Shown piece by piece: positions 39,217 to 51,200 of a stretch of DNA of 64,000 nucleotides. The stretch covers positions 1,612,001-1,676,000 of the forward strand of contig NW_023501039.1 of assembly GCF_014066305.1 (NCBI RefSeq), given 5' to 3'. This DNA comes from Letharia columbiana. Its lineage: Eukaryota > Ascomycota > Lecanoromycetes > Lecanorales > Parmeliaceae. Each line of letters starts with the position of its first letter. Position 1 is the stretch's first letter. The notes under the pieces are model-generated. The model saw nothing but the letters and a program-made list of their open reading frames with translations, had not been told where the DNA came from and did no database searches. The translations under genes were made by a program, and so were the position numbers.

Positions 39217-40540
39217 AGTATATATAATAGAATAAGGTAGGGCTAAGCTTAAAAATCTTGAATTTATATATATAGTTAATTATAAATTTAAGTTCGCTAC
39301 GCTCTTTAATTAGACCGACTAAATTAGCCCGCTAGCCCTCTTAAGCTTTCTTATTAAAAATTTATATATAAAAGCTTTATATTCTAAAATAATTAGCTTT
39401 CTATAAATACTATTTCTTTATAATTTCGTAAATTATAAAGCTTAATTTACGCTTTTTAACGATATAAAAATTATAAAGTTTAATCTACTATTAATAAATT
39501 AAATAAATATTTAAATATAATAGTTATAATAATTATATTAGACGCGTTTAAAATTAAATAATAATCCTTTTATCTATTTATATAATTATTCTTCTTTTAC
39601 TATTTTATTAATTTATTAATTAAGATAAGAAGTAAGAGAAGATACTATAATAGATAAATACGGAGAATATTATAAAGAAATTAAGCGATAATAAAGTTAT
39701 TATTATTAAGAATACGACTTAGCTCTCTAAGATTCTATATTATATACTCTTTATAAAATAATCTTTCTATCTATTTATATAATTATATTTCTTCTATAAT
39801 TCTATTAATCTACTAATTAAGAGAAGAAGTAAGAGAAGAAACTATAATAGATAATTGCGAAGAATACTACGAAGAATATTATAAAGAATATCATAGAGAG
39901 ATTAAGTAATAATAAGATTATTATTATTAAGAATACGACTTAGCTCTTTAAGATTCTACGTTATATACTCTTTACGATTTTATATTAAATTATTACTTAA
40001 TAACAAAAAATATTATTATAATTTAATCTATTATTCTTATTATATTAATATAATATATTACTATAATAATATTATAAGAGAAGAATCTATTATAATATTT
40101 ATAATTAATTAAGTCTCTATAGAAGAAATATCGAATAATATATATTTAGATAAATTAAAGCTATTTTATTATTCGAAAGATTTTACTATTATAGAAGATA
40201 TTATAAGATTTATATTACTAATTAATACGTTATCTCTATTTCTTTTTAATATTTTAATACTTCTTACTATAAAAATATAATCTTTCTCTATTTTTTATAA
40301 ATAATTATTATAAATCAATTCTTTATACTTAATATACCTTTCTAATTAAACCTTAATACGCCTCTCTTTATATATATATATTTATATATTATATAGATTA
40401 AATTAATTTTATAATAATAGAAGTAGATTAAAAATATATAGTAAGCGATTAGAGTTCGATTTAATTTAGAGCTAGAGCTAAAAGTCGATTTAACTTAGAA
40501 AAATTCAACTTTATAAATTTAATTCATAGGCCTTTACTTA
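39217..40540 (+). mobile_element. T2 composite repeat, copy 3
   Basis: Unit U (39217-39530), the TATATTAGACGCG block (39535-39640), two decayed tandem units (39650-40010), then a right part ending AATTCATAGGCCTTTACTTA. It lacks the body present in copies 1 and 2. Confidence 0.6.
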
Positions 40541-40603
40541 TATCTTTTAATAAGATTTTTAACTTTTAAATTTTAATTATTACTTTTTTTAACTACTTCG
40601 TTT

Positions 40604-40778
40604 TATTATAATATTAGCTCCTTCGGCTATCGCATACATATCGCGTATTACTAGGGCTAGTAATTACCAGCCATTATCAGCCATCTATTTTATGTATATA
40701 AATATCCGTAGAATTAATAATTAGTCTTTCAGTCACAATCATTCAATTTCTAACATATCTAATATTCTACTTTCAATA
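40604..40778 (+). repeat. TRIM 5' LTR
   Basis: 175 bp starting TATTATAATATTAGCTCC, ending CTTTCAATA. Confidence 0.8.
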
Positions 40779-40800
40779 GGTTATAAGCCCGAAAGCGGGT
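40779..40800 (+). other. TRIM primer-binding site, tRNA anticodon-arm type
   Basis: GGTTATAAGCCCGAAAGCGG begins immediately after the LTR. Its complement TCGGGCTTATAACC can fold as an anticodon arm with loop CTTATAA (anticodon UAU). Copia-D2 carries nearly the same site. Confidence 0.55.
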
Positions 40801-40886
40801 AAGGCAGTATCGAATATCCTTATACTTTCTAACATGGATATTAAATTAAGTCTTCGGTGATTATTTATAAATAGATACACCTTATA

Positions 40887-40937
40887 GCGACAGCCTATTT
40901 TTTTTAGCTCGTACTTATCGACGAGAGGGCTGTCGCT
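40887..40937 (+). repeat. Inverted repeat / hairpin in TRIM interior
   Basis: AGCGACAGCC at 40887-40896 is exactly complementary to GGCTGTCGCT at 40928-40937, with a loop of about 31 bases containing TATTTTTTTTAG. Confidence 0.6.
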
Positions 40938-40974
40938 ATTCAATCCCTATATAAAAAATATCGAACTAAAATCC

Positions 40975-41205
40975 TTATTTCATTCGAGGTTCTGAAACAA
41001 TACGGGTAAACCATCAAAACCCTCAGATCATTCCGAGATCCCGAAACAATACGGGCAAATCAATAAAACCCTCAAATCATTTCGAGGTCTCGAAATAATA
41101 CGGGTAAACCATTAAAACCCTTATATTATTTCGAGGTCCCGAAACAATACGGGTAAAACTTTAAAAACCCTCATATCATTTTAAGATCTCGAAACGGGTA
41201 TTTAA
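40975..41205 (+). repeat. 49-bp minisatellite in TRIM interior
   Basis: GAAACAATACGGGTAAACC-type units start at 40994, 41043, 41092 (GAAATAATACGGG), 41141 and 41191: period 49, 49, 49, 50. Each unit contains CATTTCGAGGTC and AAAACCCTCA. Confidence 0.85.
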
Positions 41206-41369
41206 AGCCTCGGCACTCTTCCTATTTTTTCTTATCGAGGTTTTTTATAGATTTAATAAGGTCGGGTAAATAATTAATCTCGAATATAAAGCGTAGATTT
41301 AAAAACTAATATATATAGAATACGATATATTAAGGTTTAGAAAATCTAGCTTCTAGGGCTATCGAGGAG

Positions 41370-41546
41370 TATTATAATATTAGCCCCTTCGACTATCGTA
41401 TAATATATCGTATATTATTAAAGCTAGTAATTACTAGCTACTATTAGCCATCTATTTTATATATATAAATATTCGTATATTCTATAAATTAATAATTAGT
41501 CTTTTAATTATTCTTTTCTAATATATCTAATATTCTACTTTTAATA
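41370..41546 (+). repeat. TRIM 3' LTR
   Basis: 177 bp, pairs with 40604-40778; most differences are C to T or G to A. Confidence 0.8.
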
Positions 41547-41551
41547 CGTTT

Positions 41552-41859
41552 TAATAAAAAGTTTTTTATATTATAATATATATATATCTTAGAAAGTAAT
41601 ATAGTAATAGTAAGATATTAAATAAAGTAGTTTATTAGAATAATAAGAAGACTTCGTCTATTATATATTTTTTTTTTTTCTAAATATTTAATAGAGATAT
41701 AGAGGTATTTTATTAGAAAATAGTTAAGAGTTTATAGCTAGATTTCTTAGATATTAAGCTTTTAAAGTTATTACGTTAAGATATTATATATAAACTTAAA
41801 TACTACTAGTAAGACGCCGCTACTAGCGCTTCTAGAATATATTATCGTCGTCGATAATA
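41552..41859. other. AT-rich flank of the TRIM, unassigned
   Basis: Continues the sequence interrupted at 40603. It contains a T run near 41670 and a denser GC patch near 41810-41860. No gene or known element recognised. Confidence 0.35.
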
Positions 41860-41986
41860 CCTCTAAAAGAATAGTTATAATAGTTATATTAGACGTATTC
41901 GAAATTAAATTATAATTCTTTTATTTATTTATATAACTATTCTTCTTCTACTATTTTATTAATTCTATTAATTCTATTAATATAAA

Positions 41987-42452
41987 CGAGTAAAGGTCTA
42001 TAAATTAAATTTATAATTTTTTTTTAATTAAGACTATCGAGTAAATAGATAAGCGATCTTTAATAAGCGAACTTTGGTGAGCGGGCTATTCGGCTGTCGA
42101 GCGAACTTTGATAAGCGATATTTGAATTTCTTGCGCTTTAATAATTATAAGACTAAATTTAAAAACTCTTTTTTTATCTAAAAGCCCATATTTCGTTCTA
42201 TAATTTAAAAAAAAATCTCAAAATTTTAATAGAAAATAAAAAAGTTATTTTATATATTAATAATATATATTTAATTTTTAATAAAAAGGCGTAAAAGAGC
42301 GAGATTTTAATAATTATAAACGCTAATTTATTTATCCGCGATAACTTAGCCGGTCTAGCTAAAAAGCGTAGAGAATTTAAATTTATAATTAATTATATAT
42401 ATAAATTCAAGATTTTCTAGTTTAGCTCTATCTTATTCTTTTATATATATTA
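41987..42452 (+). repeat. T1 dispersed repeat, copy c, inside T2
   Basis: Runs from CGAGTAAAGGTCTATAAATT to TTATTCTTTTATATATATTA. It splits T2 sequence that is continuous in copy 1 (near 29880-29900). Confidence 0.7.
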
Positions 42453-43080
42453 ATATAATTATCTTCGATATTTCTTATCTAAAGATTACTTAATATTTTA
42501 GATATATATATCTCTTTTACTTATCTTTTAGAGTCTCTATTAATATTCTTAAACTATCTCTTAACGAATTTATTACTACTAGTAATCGAGACCGTAAGCG
42601 AGCTTAATAACTACTTATTACTACTTATAAACGCGTTAAAAAGCTCTTAAAAAGAGTTTAAACGAATATATTCTCCTCTATATAGTTCTCTTAAGTTAGC
42701 GATAATATCTTTTAACTCAGCGATACTATCTCCTAAGACGCGTCTTTCTTCTCTACCTTTATTACTCTATTTTAAAGTCTCTTAATATATATTAAATTCT
42801 AAATATTATTAAGAAGAAGCTTCTAGAAATATAATAATTATATTAGACGCGTTCGAAATCGAATAATAATTCTTTCATCTATTTATATAATTATTCTTCT
42901 TTTACTATTCTATTAATTCTATTAATTTCATTAATATAAATATATTTATTCTCGATATTCTCGCACTTAATTAAATAATAGAAGAATCTATAATAAGCGA
43001 ATGCGAAGAATATTATGGAGAATATTGCGGAGATAGTTATCAGCAGTAGTAATATAATAGGCCTTCTCTCCACAATCTCA

Positions 43081-43700
43081 TATTAATCTACTTAATTAGT
43101 ATAAGAGAAGTCAATACAGCAGACGAATATGAAGAATACTACGGAGAAATTAAGCGGCAATAAGATCTTCAACACTAAGAATACGGCTCAGCTCTCCAAA
43201 ATCCCACGTTATATACTCTCCACGATTCTATATTAAATCATTACTTAGTAAGCGGAGAACACCACTGTAATTTAGCCTATTATCCCCACTGTATTAAAGA
43301 GTAAGAGGAGGAACTACAACAGGCAAATGCGAAGAATACTGCGGAGAAACCAAGCGGTAATAAGGCCCTCAGCACCAAGAACACGGCTCAGCTCTCCAAG
43401 ATCTCACATCATATGCTCTCCACGGTTCCACATCAAATCATCACTCAGCAAGCGGAGAATATCACTGCAACTTAGCCTGTCATCCCCACTGCATTAAGGA
43501 GTAAGAGGAGGAACTACAACAGGCAAATGCGGAGAATACTGCGGAGAAACCAAGCGGCAATAAGGCCCCCAGCACCAAGAACACGGCTCAGCTCTCCAAG
43601 ATCCCACATCATATGCTCTCCACGGTTCCACATCAAATCATCACTCAGCAAGCGAAGAACACCACTGCAACTTGGCCTGTCATCCCCACTATATTAATAT
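43081..43700 (+). repeat. 200-bp tandem repeat, three units, little RIP
   Basis: AGCGGAGAA or AGCGAAGAA recurs at 43251, 43451 and 43651, an exact 200-bp period. Units contain ACACGGCTCAGCTCTCCAAG, CATATGCTCTCCACGG and TGCGGAGAATAC. Unlike the arrays elsewhere these keep CA and TG steps. Confidence 0.88.
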
Positions 43701-44945
43701 GATATATCACTTCAATAACGTCACAAGAGGAGGATCTACTGCGATAATCACAGCCAATTAGATCTCTATAGAAGGAACATCGAACGATACATATTTGAAC
43801 GAATTAAAATCGTTCGATATCTTACTCTAACAGCTATTTTATTATTCGAAAGATTTCACTACGATAGGAGATAATATGGGATTTACACCACTAATTAATA
43901 TATTATCTTTATTTCTTTCCGATATTTCGATACTTCTTATTATAAGAATATAGCCTTTCTCTATTTTTTATAGATAATTATTACGAATTAATTCTTTATA
44001 CTTAATATACCTTTCTAATTAAACCTTAGCGCGCCTCTCTTCGTATATATATATCTATATATTATATAGATTAAATTAATTTTATAGTAGTAAAAGTAGA
44101 TCGAAAACGTATAGTAAGCGATTAGAGTTCGATTTAACTTAGAACTAGAACTAAAATTCGATTTAACTTAGAAAAATTCAACTTTATAAATTTAATTTAT
44201 AGATTTTTATTTATTTATATATAACTTAATATCTAATAATAATATTAATATTTAATTTAAAAACGATATATTTAGCTATTATCTCGAATTAAGATTATTT
44301 TAATAGTAAACTAATCGATAAATATCTTAAGGAATTTCGAAGTATATTAATCGCTTTCGCTTATATCTATTCTATTATTTTAAACTTTACTATCTTTAAG
44401 ATTATTTTTTATTAACTTTTAGATATAATTATATCGTATTATAAAACTTAAGAAAATATATATTAGTTTACTAACTCTTTAATTAAGCTAGCTTCGAATA
44501 TATAGATAATTAATAAAATTCTAGAATTATTATTTTAATTATATAAATTTCTAAATATAAAGCTATCTTAAAAAAACTCGAATCTTATTAATCTCGCTAA
44601 TACTTATATTATTAAATATCTTATTAAAAATAATCTTAGACTCTCTTAATTATATAACTAATCTATCTTCTAAATAAAAGACTTAAAAGATTTTTAATTA
44701 ATCTTATACTTCTTCGAGTAAAGTATTAATTAAATTTAGAATCTTTTAAAATTATCTTTATTTATAAAAGTAATCTTAGAAGTTTTATCGATATTAATCT
44801 TATTTTTAATAAGAATAGAAGAATTAATTAAAGTTAAAAGAAATAATCTTTTTAACTCTAAAAATTATTCTAATATAAATCTTAATAACTTTATATTTAT
44901 TAAATCTTTTAAAGCTATAGAAAAATATTTAATAGTATATTTAAG

Positions 44946-45375
44946 TATTATAGAATATTATTCTAATTATTATTAAAGATATATTATTATTATTATATAA
45001 CGATTCTATAACTAATAATCGATATATAATTAATATATTACCGATATATAACCGATATAAAATTTCATTTATACTCGTTAAAAGATTATTCTAATTTATA
45101 ATATTATATCGATTATTTAACGATTACGTAACAGTTAACGAACGATTATAAAACGATTATAGAACGATTATACGATTCTTATAGAACTATAAATAATCAA
45201 CTAAAAATAAATTTAAATTTTTAAAGTTCTTTATAGAGCTAAAAATTCGCTTAGTATATATAAGTTTAAATATTAACGCTAGTAACTTAAAATTCGTTTT
45301 TTTTCGAATTTTAGCGAAATTTTTATATTAGAAGATATATTATATAATACTACTAGCCTATTCGAGACTTAGTAA

Positions 45376-45410
<35 letters not shown>

Positions 45411-45640
45411 ATAACGATTATAAAACGGTTGTAGAACGATTGTAAAACTATAACCGTAGTAATTTTAAGAGAAGAGATTTATAGTTTACGACTATTATAA
45501 AACGATTATAAAACGATTATAAAACGATTATAAATCGATTATAAATCGATTCTAGAACGATTTTTCAACTAGTATAGAATCGTTATAATATCGTTTCACA
45601 ATCGTAATACGCTAGTTCTATAACTTTATAAACGAATAAA
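44946..45640. mobile_element. Unclassified insertion with ACGATTATAAA repeats
   Basis: Absent from the matching place in Gypsy-B (19580). It contains many direct copies of ACGATTATAAA (45140-45170, 45480-45545), an AT dinucleotide run at 45379-45406, and TATAACGATTCTATA near both ends in opposite orientation. It may be a small MITE-like element; target duplication is uncertain. Confidence 0.45.
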
Positions 45641-46052
45641 ACGATATATAGCTAACTAAATTAAAGAGTTAATTAAAATTTAAAAAAATTCGAGAAATTT
45701 ATAATACTCTAAAAATATCTATTAATAAGATTATATAGCTATTCTAATAATTATTAATAGATTAATTAGAAAGAAGTTAGACTATAAGCTATCTTTTCTA
45801 TATAAATCTCTAATTAATATTAATATAAATATTATTTAAACTATTTATTAACTTCTATTAGAGATTAAAAAGAAGTTTTATTAATTTAAAATTAACTAAT
45901 AGCTTTTAAATTAGAAGTTAATTTAATATATATTAAGCGGCTAAGAAGATTTTTAGATTTAATTTAATATAATAAGAAAAGAATCGAGAGAATTAAGTAC
46001 TCTCGATTTATCTCTAGAATTTATAAATAAATTTATAAATTATTATTTATTA

Positions 46053-46193
46053 CGAGTAAAGGCCTATGAATTAAATTCATAAACATTTTTTTAATTAGGG
46101 CTATCGAGTAAGTAGGTGAGCGATCTTTAGTAAGCGAACTTTGGTGAGCGATATTTGAATTCCTTGCGCTTTAATGATTATAAGACTAAATTT
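46053..46193 (+). repeat. T1 dispersed repeat, copy d (short)
   Basis: About 140 bp from CGAGTAAAGGCCTATGAATT to GACTAAATTTCAT, interrupting the B2 gag region where Gypsy-B is continuous (about 19985). It keeps the CGAGTAAAGG end and lacks the other end. Confidence 0.65.
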
Positions 46194-47908
46194 CATCTAT
46201 ATACTGATTAATATCGAATAATTATTCTTAATTCTAAGACTTTTTATAATAATATTAAAGATTATTTTTATAAATATTAACTTCTCTTAATAGAATATAT
46301 ACTTTAATACTTCGCGCTTAAAAGATAAAAGCTATTAAAAATTATCGGGATTAAAAAATAAATTACTTAAATCTATATAATTAAAAGATCGAAGAAACTT
46401 TAATTAGATATATATTTAAATAATTTATAAATTGAATAAACTCTTTAGCTATTAATTCTTTATCTTAATATTAATTAACTTCTTAAATTACTATCTTTTT
46501 ATCTCGCTAGAATATAAGATTAGAAGATCTAAAAATCTATTTAAATCTTCTTTTAGAAATTTATTAAAATTCGAAATCTTAAGAATTTATCTAAGAATTT
46601 TATTAGTAATTAAAGAAGTCTAATCGCTTAATAATTAAGAATAAATTAATTTACTTATAAATAAGAGTTATTTAATAAAATACGAAGCTTTATTAAAGTC
46701 GTAATCTTAACTTTAAATTTAAATTTATTTCTAGAGAAAATTATTATTTAAAATTAATTTTAGATCGCTATTAGAATTAAAATAATCGTTTACTTTAAGA
46801 ATATAACTATTTATATATTTAGAATAATTACCTCTCTCGAAAATATAAAAACTCTTAAAATAATTTCTAATTATATAAGTATTTAAACTATTAGAAATCT
46901 TCGAATTAATAAAAAACTTTAAAGCTTTATTCGAGAGATATTATAATATTTAATTCTTAAAAATACTTCGTAGCCTTTTTTATCTATTATTTTCGATATA
47001 TCGCGAAGCTAAAAAGTAACGCTTTTATTCTTTAAATATTTTTAATATATTTAAAAAAAAGATATCTTAGACTAATATAATAATCTCTTTATAAAAGTTT
47101 ATTAGAAGATAAATTATAATCTAATAGTATAAGAAGATAAATCTCTTTAAGAGTATTAATTAAATCGTTTTAAATCTTTAAAGAAAACGAAAAAGATAAA
47201 ATTTCGATTCGATAATTTCTTTATTATATTAAGTTAATACTTAATAAGAAAAACTAATTATCTATATAATGTCGAAGTTATTAATAAGAATATAATTATT
47301 AGATATCTCTAATAGAGATTAGATATAAATTTAATCTTCGTTATATCTATATATAAGAAGAAAAATATAATTAAGAATTTTAATAGATAAATTTATAATA
47401 ATAAAATAGCGATAAAGCGCGTTTATAAGATAAATAAATTTTATTAAAAGTCTAATTTATTAATAACTCTAATATTAATTAGAATTTAATGATTTTTTAA
47501 AAATTTAATAATAAAAGAGTTAATTTAGACTATAAAGTCTAAATCTAAAATTAATTTAGATATTAAATTTAAGCGATTACTAAAAATATCTAAAATTAAA
47601 AAAAATAAACGTTAATTTAAAAAGTTATCGCTTTATTCTTATAAATATTATAGCGAAAATTATTAGAATAATAACTATTAAGAAAGTAATTAAAAGATTA
47701 TAAAGATTAATTTAAAATAAATAGATATTAAAAAAAAAAAAAAAAAAATTATAATAAAAAAGAAGAGAAAAATCTTAATATTTATAATCTCGAGATTTAT
47801 ATAGCTTTAAAAGCTTTAATTAAAGAGAAAAGCTAGAGAGAATTCTTCTAGAGCTTCTAATTAATAGTCGAGATTTATCTAAAAAGAATTTTATTATTAT
47901 ATTAGTTA

Positions 47909-47978
47909 CGAGTAAAGGCCTATGAATTAAATTTATAATTATTTTTTTGATTAGGGCTATCGAGTGAATAGGTGAGCT
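47909..47978 (+). repeat. T1 dispersed repeat, copy e, cut by copia-D1
   Basis: CGAGTAAAGGCCTATGAATT to GAATAGGTGAGC, then the D1 LTR starts abruptly at 47979. Confidence 0.65.
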
Positions 47979-48129
47979 TGTTGAAATTCGGATCACGTGA
48001 CTCTTGGCGTCTTGGCGGTCACGTGACTACGTCACGTGACACGCCTTAGCGCGCCTATATTAAGTCGCTCTTTCCTTTTATAGAACTCTATAATTAATAT
48101 AACTAAGTATTCTATCTTATATTTTAATA
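47979..48129 (+). repeat. Copia-D1 5' LTR
   Basis: 151 bp starting TGTTGAAATTCGGATCACG and ending TATTTTAATA. It holds three TCACGTGA palindromes (47993, 48019, 48032). GATTATAAGC, a decayed primer-binding site, follows. Confidence 0.82.
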
Positions 48130-48299
48130 GATTATAAGCTTAGACTATATTTAGTAATTATTTTAGTAATAATATAATCTATCGCTATAACTGCGGTTAT
48201 CTTTAGATATTTATATTTATTATAATAAAGATAACTATAACTATAGAAAGCTTTATTAATCTTTTTAATATAGAAAATTTCTACTTTAAAATAGTTATT

Positions 48300-51200
48300 C
48301 TAGATTTAAATAATTATAATTCGCTTATAATTTAAAGACTAAAGGCTATTATTTAGACGCTTTTATTTTCTACTTAAAATAATATAAAATAAATCGAGAT
48401 ATATTATATCTAATTAAAACTATCGAAGTCGCTATATAATTAATTAAATTATATTATTATTAAGATCTTTAGAATATTATTAGCTTTTTTATATAGAATA
48501 CGCTAAATAAAGAGATAATACGCCTTTATTTATATATTATAAATATTAAAAAATTAGATAGCGAGTATTTAAACTTTATATTTATTTAATTACGAAATAT
48601 TTATAATAAAGATTAAAAATTAATTATCTTAATTATCGCTAGAAGAAGTATAATTTAAAAAAAAAAATTTTTAGCTTCGACGTTAATTACGTAGTTTTTA
48701 ATTATTATTAATAGAGATATATTAATTAAAAAAATAAAAATTTTAATCTTAAAAGCGAAAGAAAAAAGAAACTTCTATTATTATAAAGAAGTCTCGGCGT
48801 AAATACTTATCTTAGAGATAAAATATCTTAATAATAAATAAATAATCTTATAATTAATCTCGGTTTTAAATTTTAATTAAATTAATTCTAGAGAAGATAA
48901 ATAAAGCTTTTAATTATTAAGATAGCTAATATAATTTTAATAATATAATACTATATCTATATATAAGAAATAAATCTCTATTATTATAACGTTCTTAAAT
49001 TATTCTAATATCTTTATTATTTATTAATTATTTAACTTTTCGATAGAATACTATTCGCTATTTCGAGTATTAATAAATAATAATTCTTCGTAAATAAAGA
49101 TTTAAGCTATATCGAGTTAATTTTAAAGCTTAATAAGACTTTTCTTATACGCTTAAATTTCTAATATATTATAAAAATATTCTAATAGCGAGAGTAAGTA
49201 TATATTAAGCTTTTTTATTAATTTTAATTCGATATTAAGATAATTAATCTCTAAATCTCTATCGAAGTTAATATCTAACGAAGATCTCTTTAATCTTTAA
49301 GCGCGCTCGATTTCGTCGATATCGTCTACTTTAATTATTTCTTTAAACTTTATTAATATATAAATCTTAGTCTTAAATTTAGATTTTAATAAAGCGAGCT
49401 TATTTAATTTATTTAATTTATTCTTTAATAAAGAGAGCTTATTAAATCTCTAAGTATTATATCTTTTAAGAAATCTAAAATCTTAATTTTTTTAAATCGT
49501 CTTAATAATATTAATAAATTTAAAAATATTTTTAATTATTAAATTTAAAAATAATAGTTTAAAAATAAATTAAAGCTATTTAGGCTATAGCGCTATATTA
49601 AAAAAGATTATATAAAGTTAATTATTAATATTATTATTATCGAATTCTAGATTAATAATTAATTATAGATATAAGATTAAATCTATACTATATTAAAATC
49701 GCGCTATAAAAAAAATCTATATTTTAAAATTAAAAATAAAATTAATATTAAAGAAGCTTAAAAAACTCTAAATAAGTTTAAATCTTAGAGTTTAAATATT
49801 CTTAATTCTACGTTTAGAAAAATAGATAATATTATTCTTACGAGGTATAATAATAATCTTTAATTCTACGTCGATAGATTTATAAAGATTCTAAATAAGT
49901 TTAATAACTTATTTTTAAAGTTAAAGTTTAATAAAAATTAAAAGATCTATCGCTTTTACTTAGATTTAGATTCTTTATATAATTTATATTATAAATAATA
50001 TAATTAAAATTATAACGTTTTTAAAAACGACGATATCGTAAAGTTCGATTTAAATTATATAATTATTTAATTTATTAATATTATAATTAATTCTATTAAC
50101 TCGACTAGTACTAAAGCCTATACACTAACTACGCTAATTAATAAATTCTTTATATATAATTTATAAAGCGTTATTATATTAATTATCGTCGGCGAAGCGA
50201 TCGAGTATAGAATTTAATAAAAGATTTATATTAATAACTTTTATATTTATATTTAAACTTATAAGTATTATAATTATTATAAAAAGAACTAATATAATAA
50301 CGCTAAATATATTATTTTATATTTCGAATTTAAGAAATAGAATAATAATAATAATAGAAGAGATTACGGTAATCGCGGAGATTACGATAATTATAATAAT
50401 AAAGATAATAATAAGAGAGATAATAATAATAATTTCTCTAGCTCGAGTAATAAAGATAAAGATAAAAATATTTAAAATAATAAGTTTATTATCGATTATT
50501 AATTTAGTAATATTAAGATTATTATTACGTATATCTAATTAGTAATAATATATAGTTTTATAATATATATTAATCTTAATTTAAAGGATATTATATATCT
50601 TATCACTAATTCTTAATTTTTATAAAATTAAGTTTACTATTTCTCTATTAAAAAGAGTCTAAAGATTATAACTTAAACTTCTTCGATATTTATAGCCGTT
50701 ATATTATCGTATTTATAATTTATTAATAATATTTATACTTAGTATATTATTTATAATTTCTTAATCTTTTAAATCTTTATCTTATTTAAATTATATTATT
50801 TAATTAATAAAGTTAATAACTTAGCTATAGCTATCGACTTTAAGCGTATTAAGTTTAAATATAAGAGTCTTAAAGATAAATAAACTCTATATATAAAAGA
50901 TATTTAATATATTTCTAATAATAACTTTAATTTAATTTCTTAAAGATAACTTAAAGATTAAAATTATTCGCTTTAACTTATATCGGAGAGTATTAAAATA
51001 AAAAAATATAATATTATTTTTAGACGCTAATATAATTATCTTTATATACTAAATATATAAATAGAGATTCTTATATACTTAGTAATTATTAATAAAGATA
51101 TTTCTATCTATAATAAATTTACTATATCTATATCTATATCTAAATCTTTATCTTTATTCTTATTCGCTAATACTCTAGATTCTTAAATTAATAAAAAAAT

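Larger units (their letters stand above)
40604..41546 (+). mobile_element. TRIM-like non-autonomous LTR element
   Basis: 943 bp: LTRs at 40604-40778 and 41370-41546, target duplication CGTTT (40599-40603, 41547-41551), a primer-binding site right after the first LTR and a purine-rich CGAGGAG before the second. The 591-bp interior has no coding sequence. That is the definition of a terminal-repeat retrotransposon in miniature. The 5' LTR and interior are much less AT-rich than the surroundings; the 3' LTR is more RIP-altered. Confidence 0.82.
41860..44215 (+). mobile_element. T2 composite repeat, copy 2
   Basis: Block with TATATTAGACGTATTCG (41870), a T1 insertion (41987-42452), the body matching 29570-29870 inverted (42455-42780), a second such block (42830-42950), a 200-bp tandem array (43081-43700) and a right part ending near 44215 with AATTTAATTTATAGATTTTT. 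The array and the next 150 bases keep many G/C bases. It abuts the Gypsy-B fragment. Confidence 0.6.
44222..47908 (+). mobile_element. Gypsy-B second copy (B2), gag region only
   Basis: From TAATATCTAATAATAATATT onward it aligns with 18828-21680 of Gypsy-B, i.e. from just after the 5' LTR through gag. It is broken by an unclassified insert (about 44946-45640) and T1 copy d, and cut off at 47909 by T1 copy e. The LTR itself is missing because T2 ends there. Confidence 0.75.

Noticed and set aside
42891..43073. Minus-strand 60-codon gene
   Set aside because: Within T2 copy 2; homologous parts of copies 1 and 3 are not open.
45379..45406. Telomeric or centromeric signal
   Set aside because: It is a plain AT dinucleotide run; no TTAGGG-type repeats occur at any place I checked.
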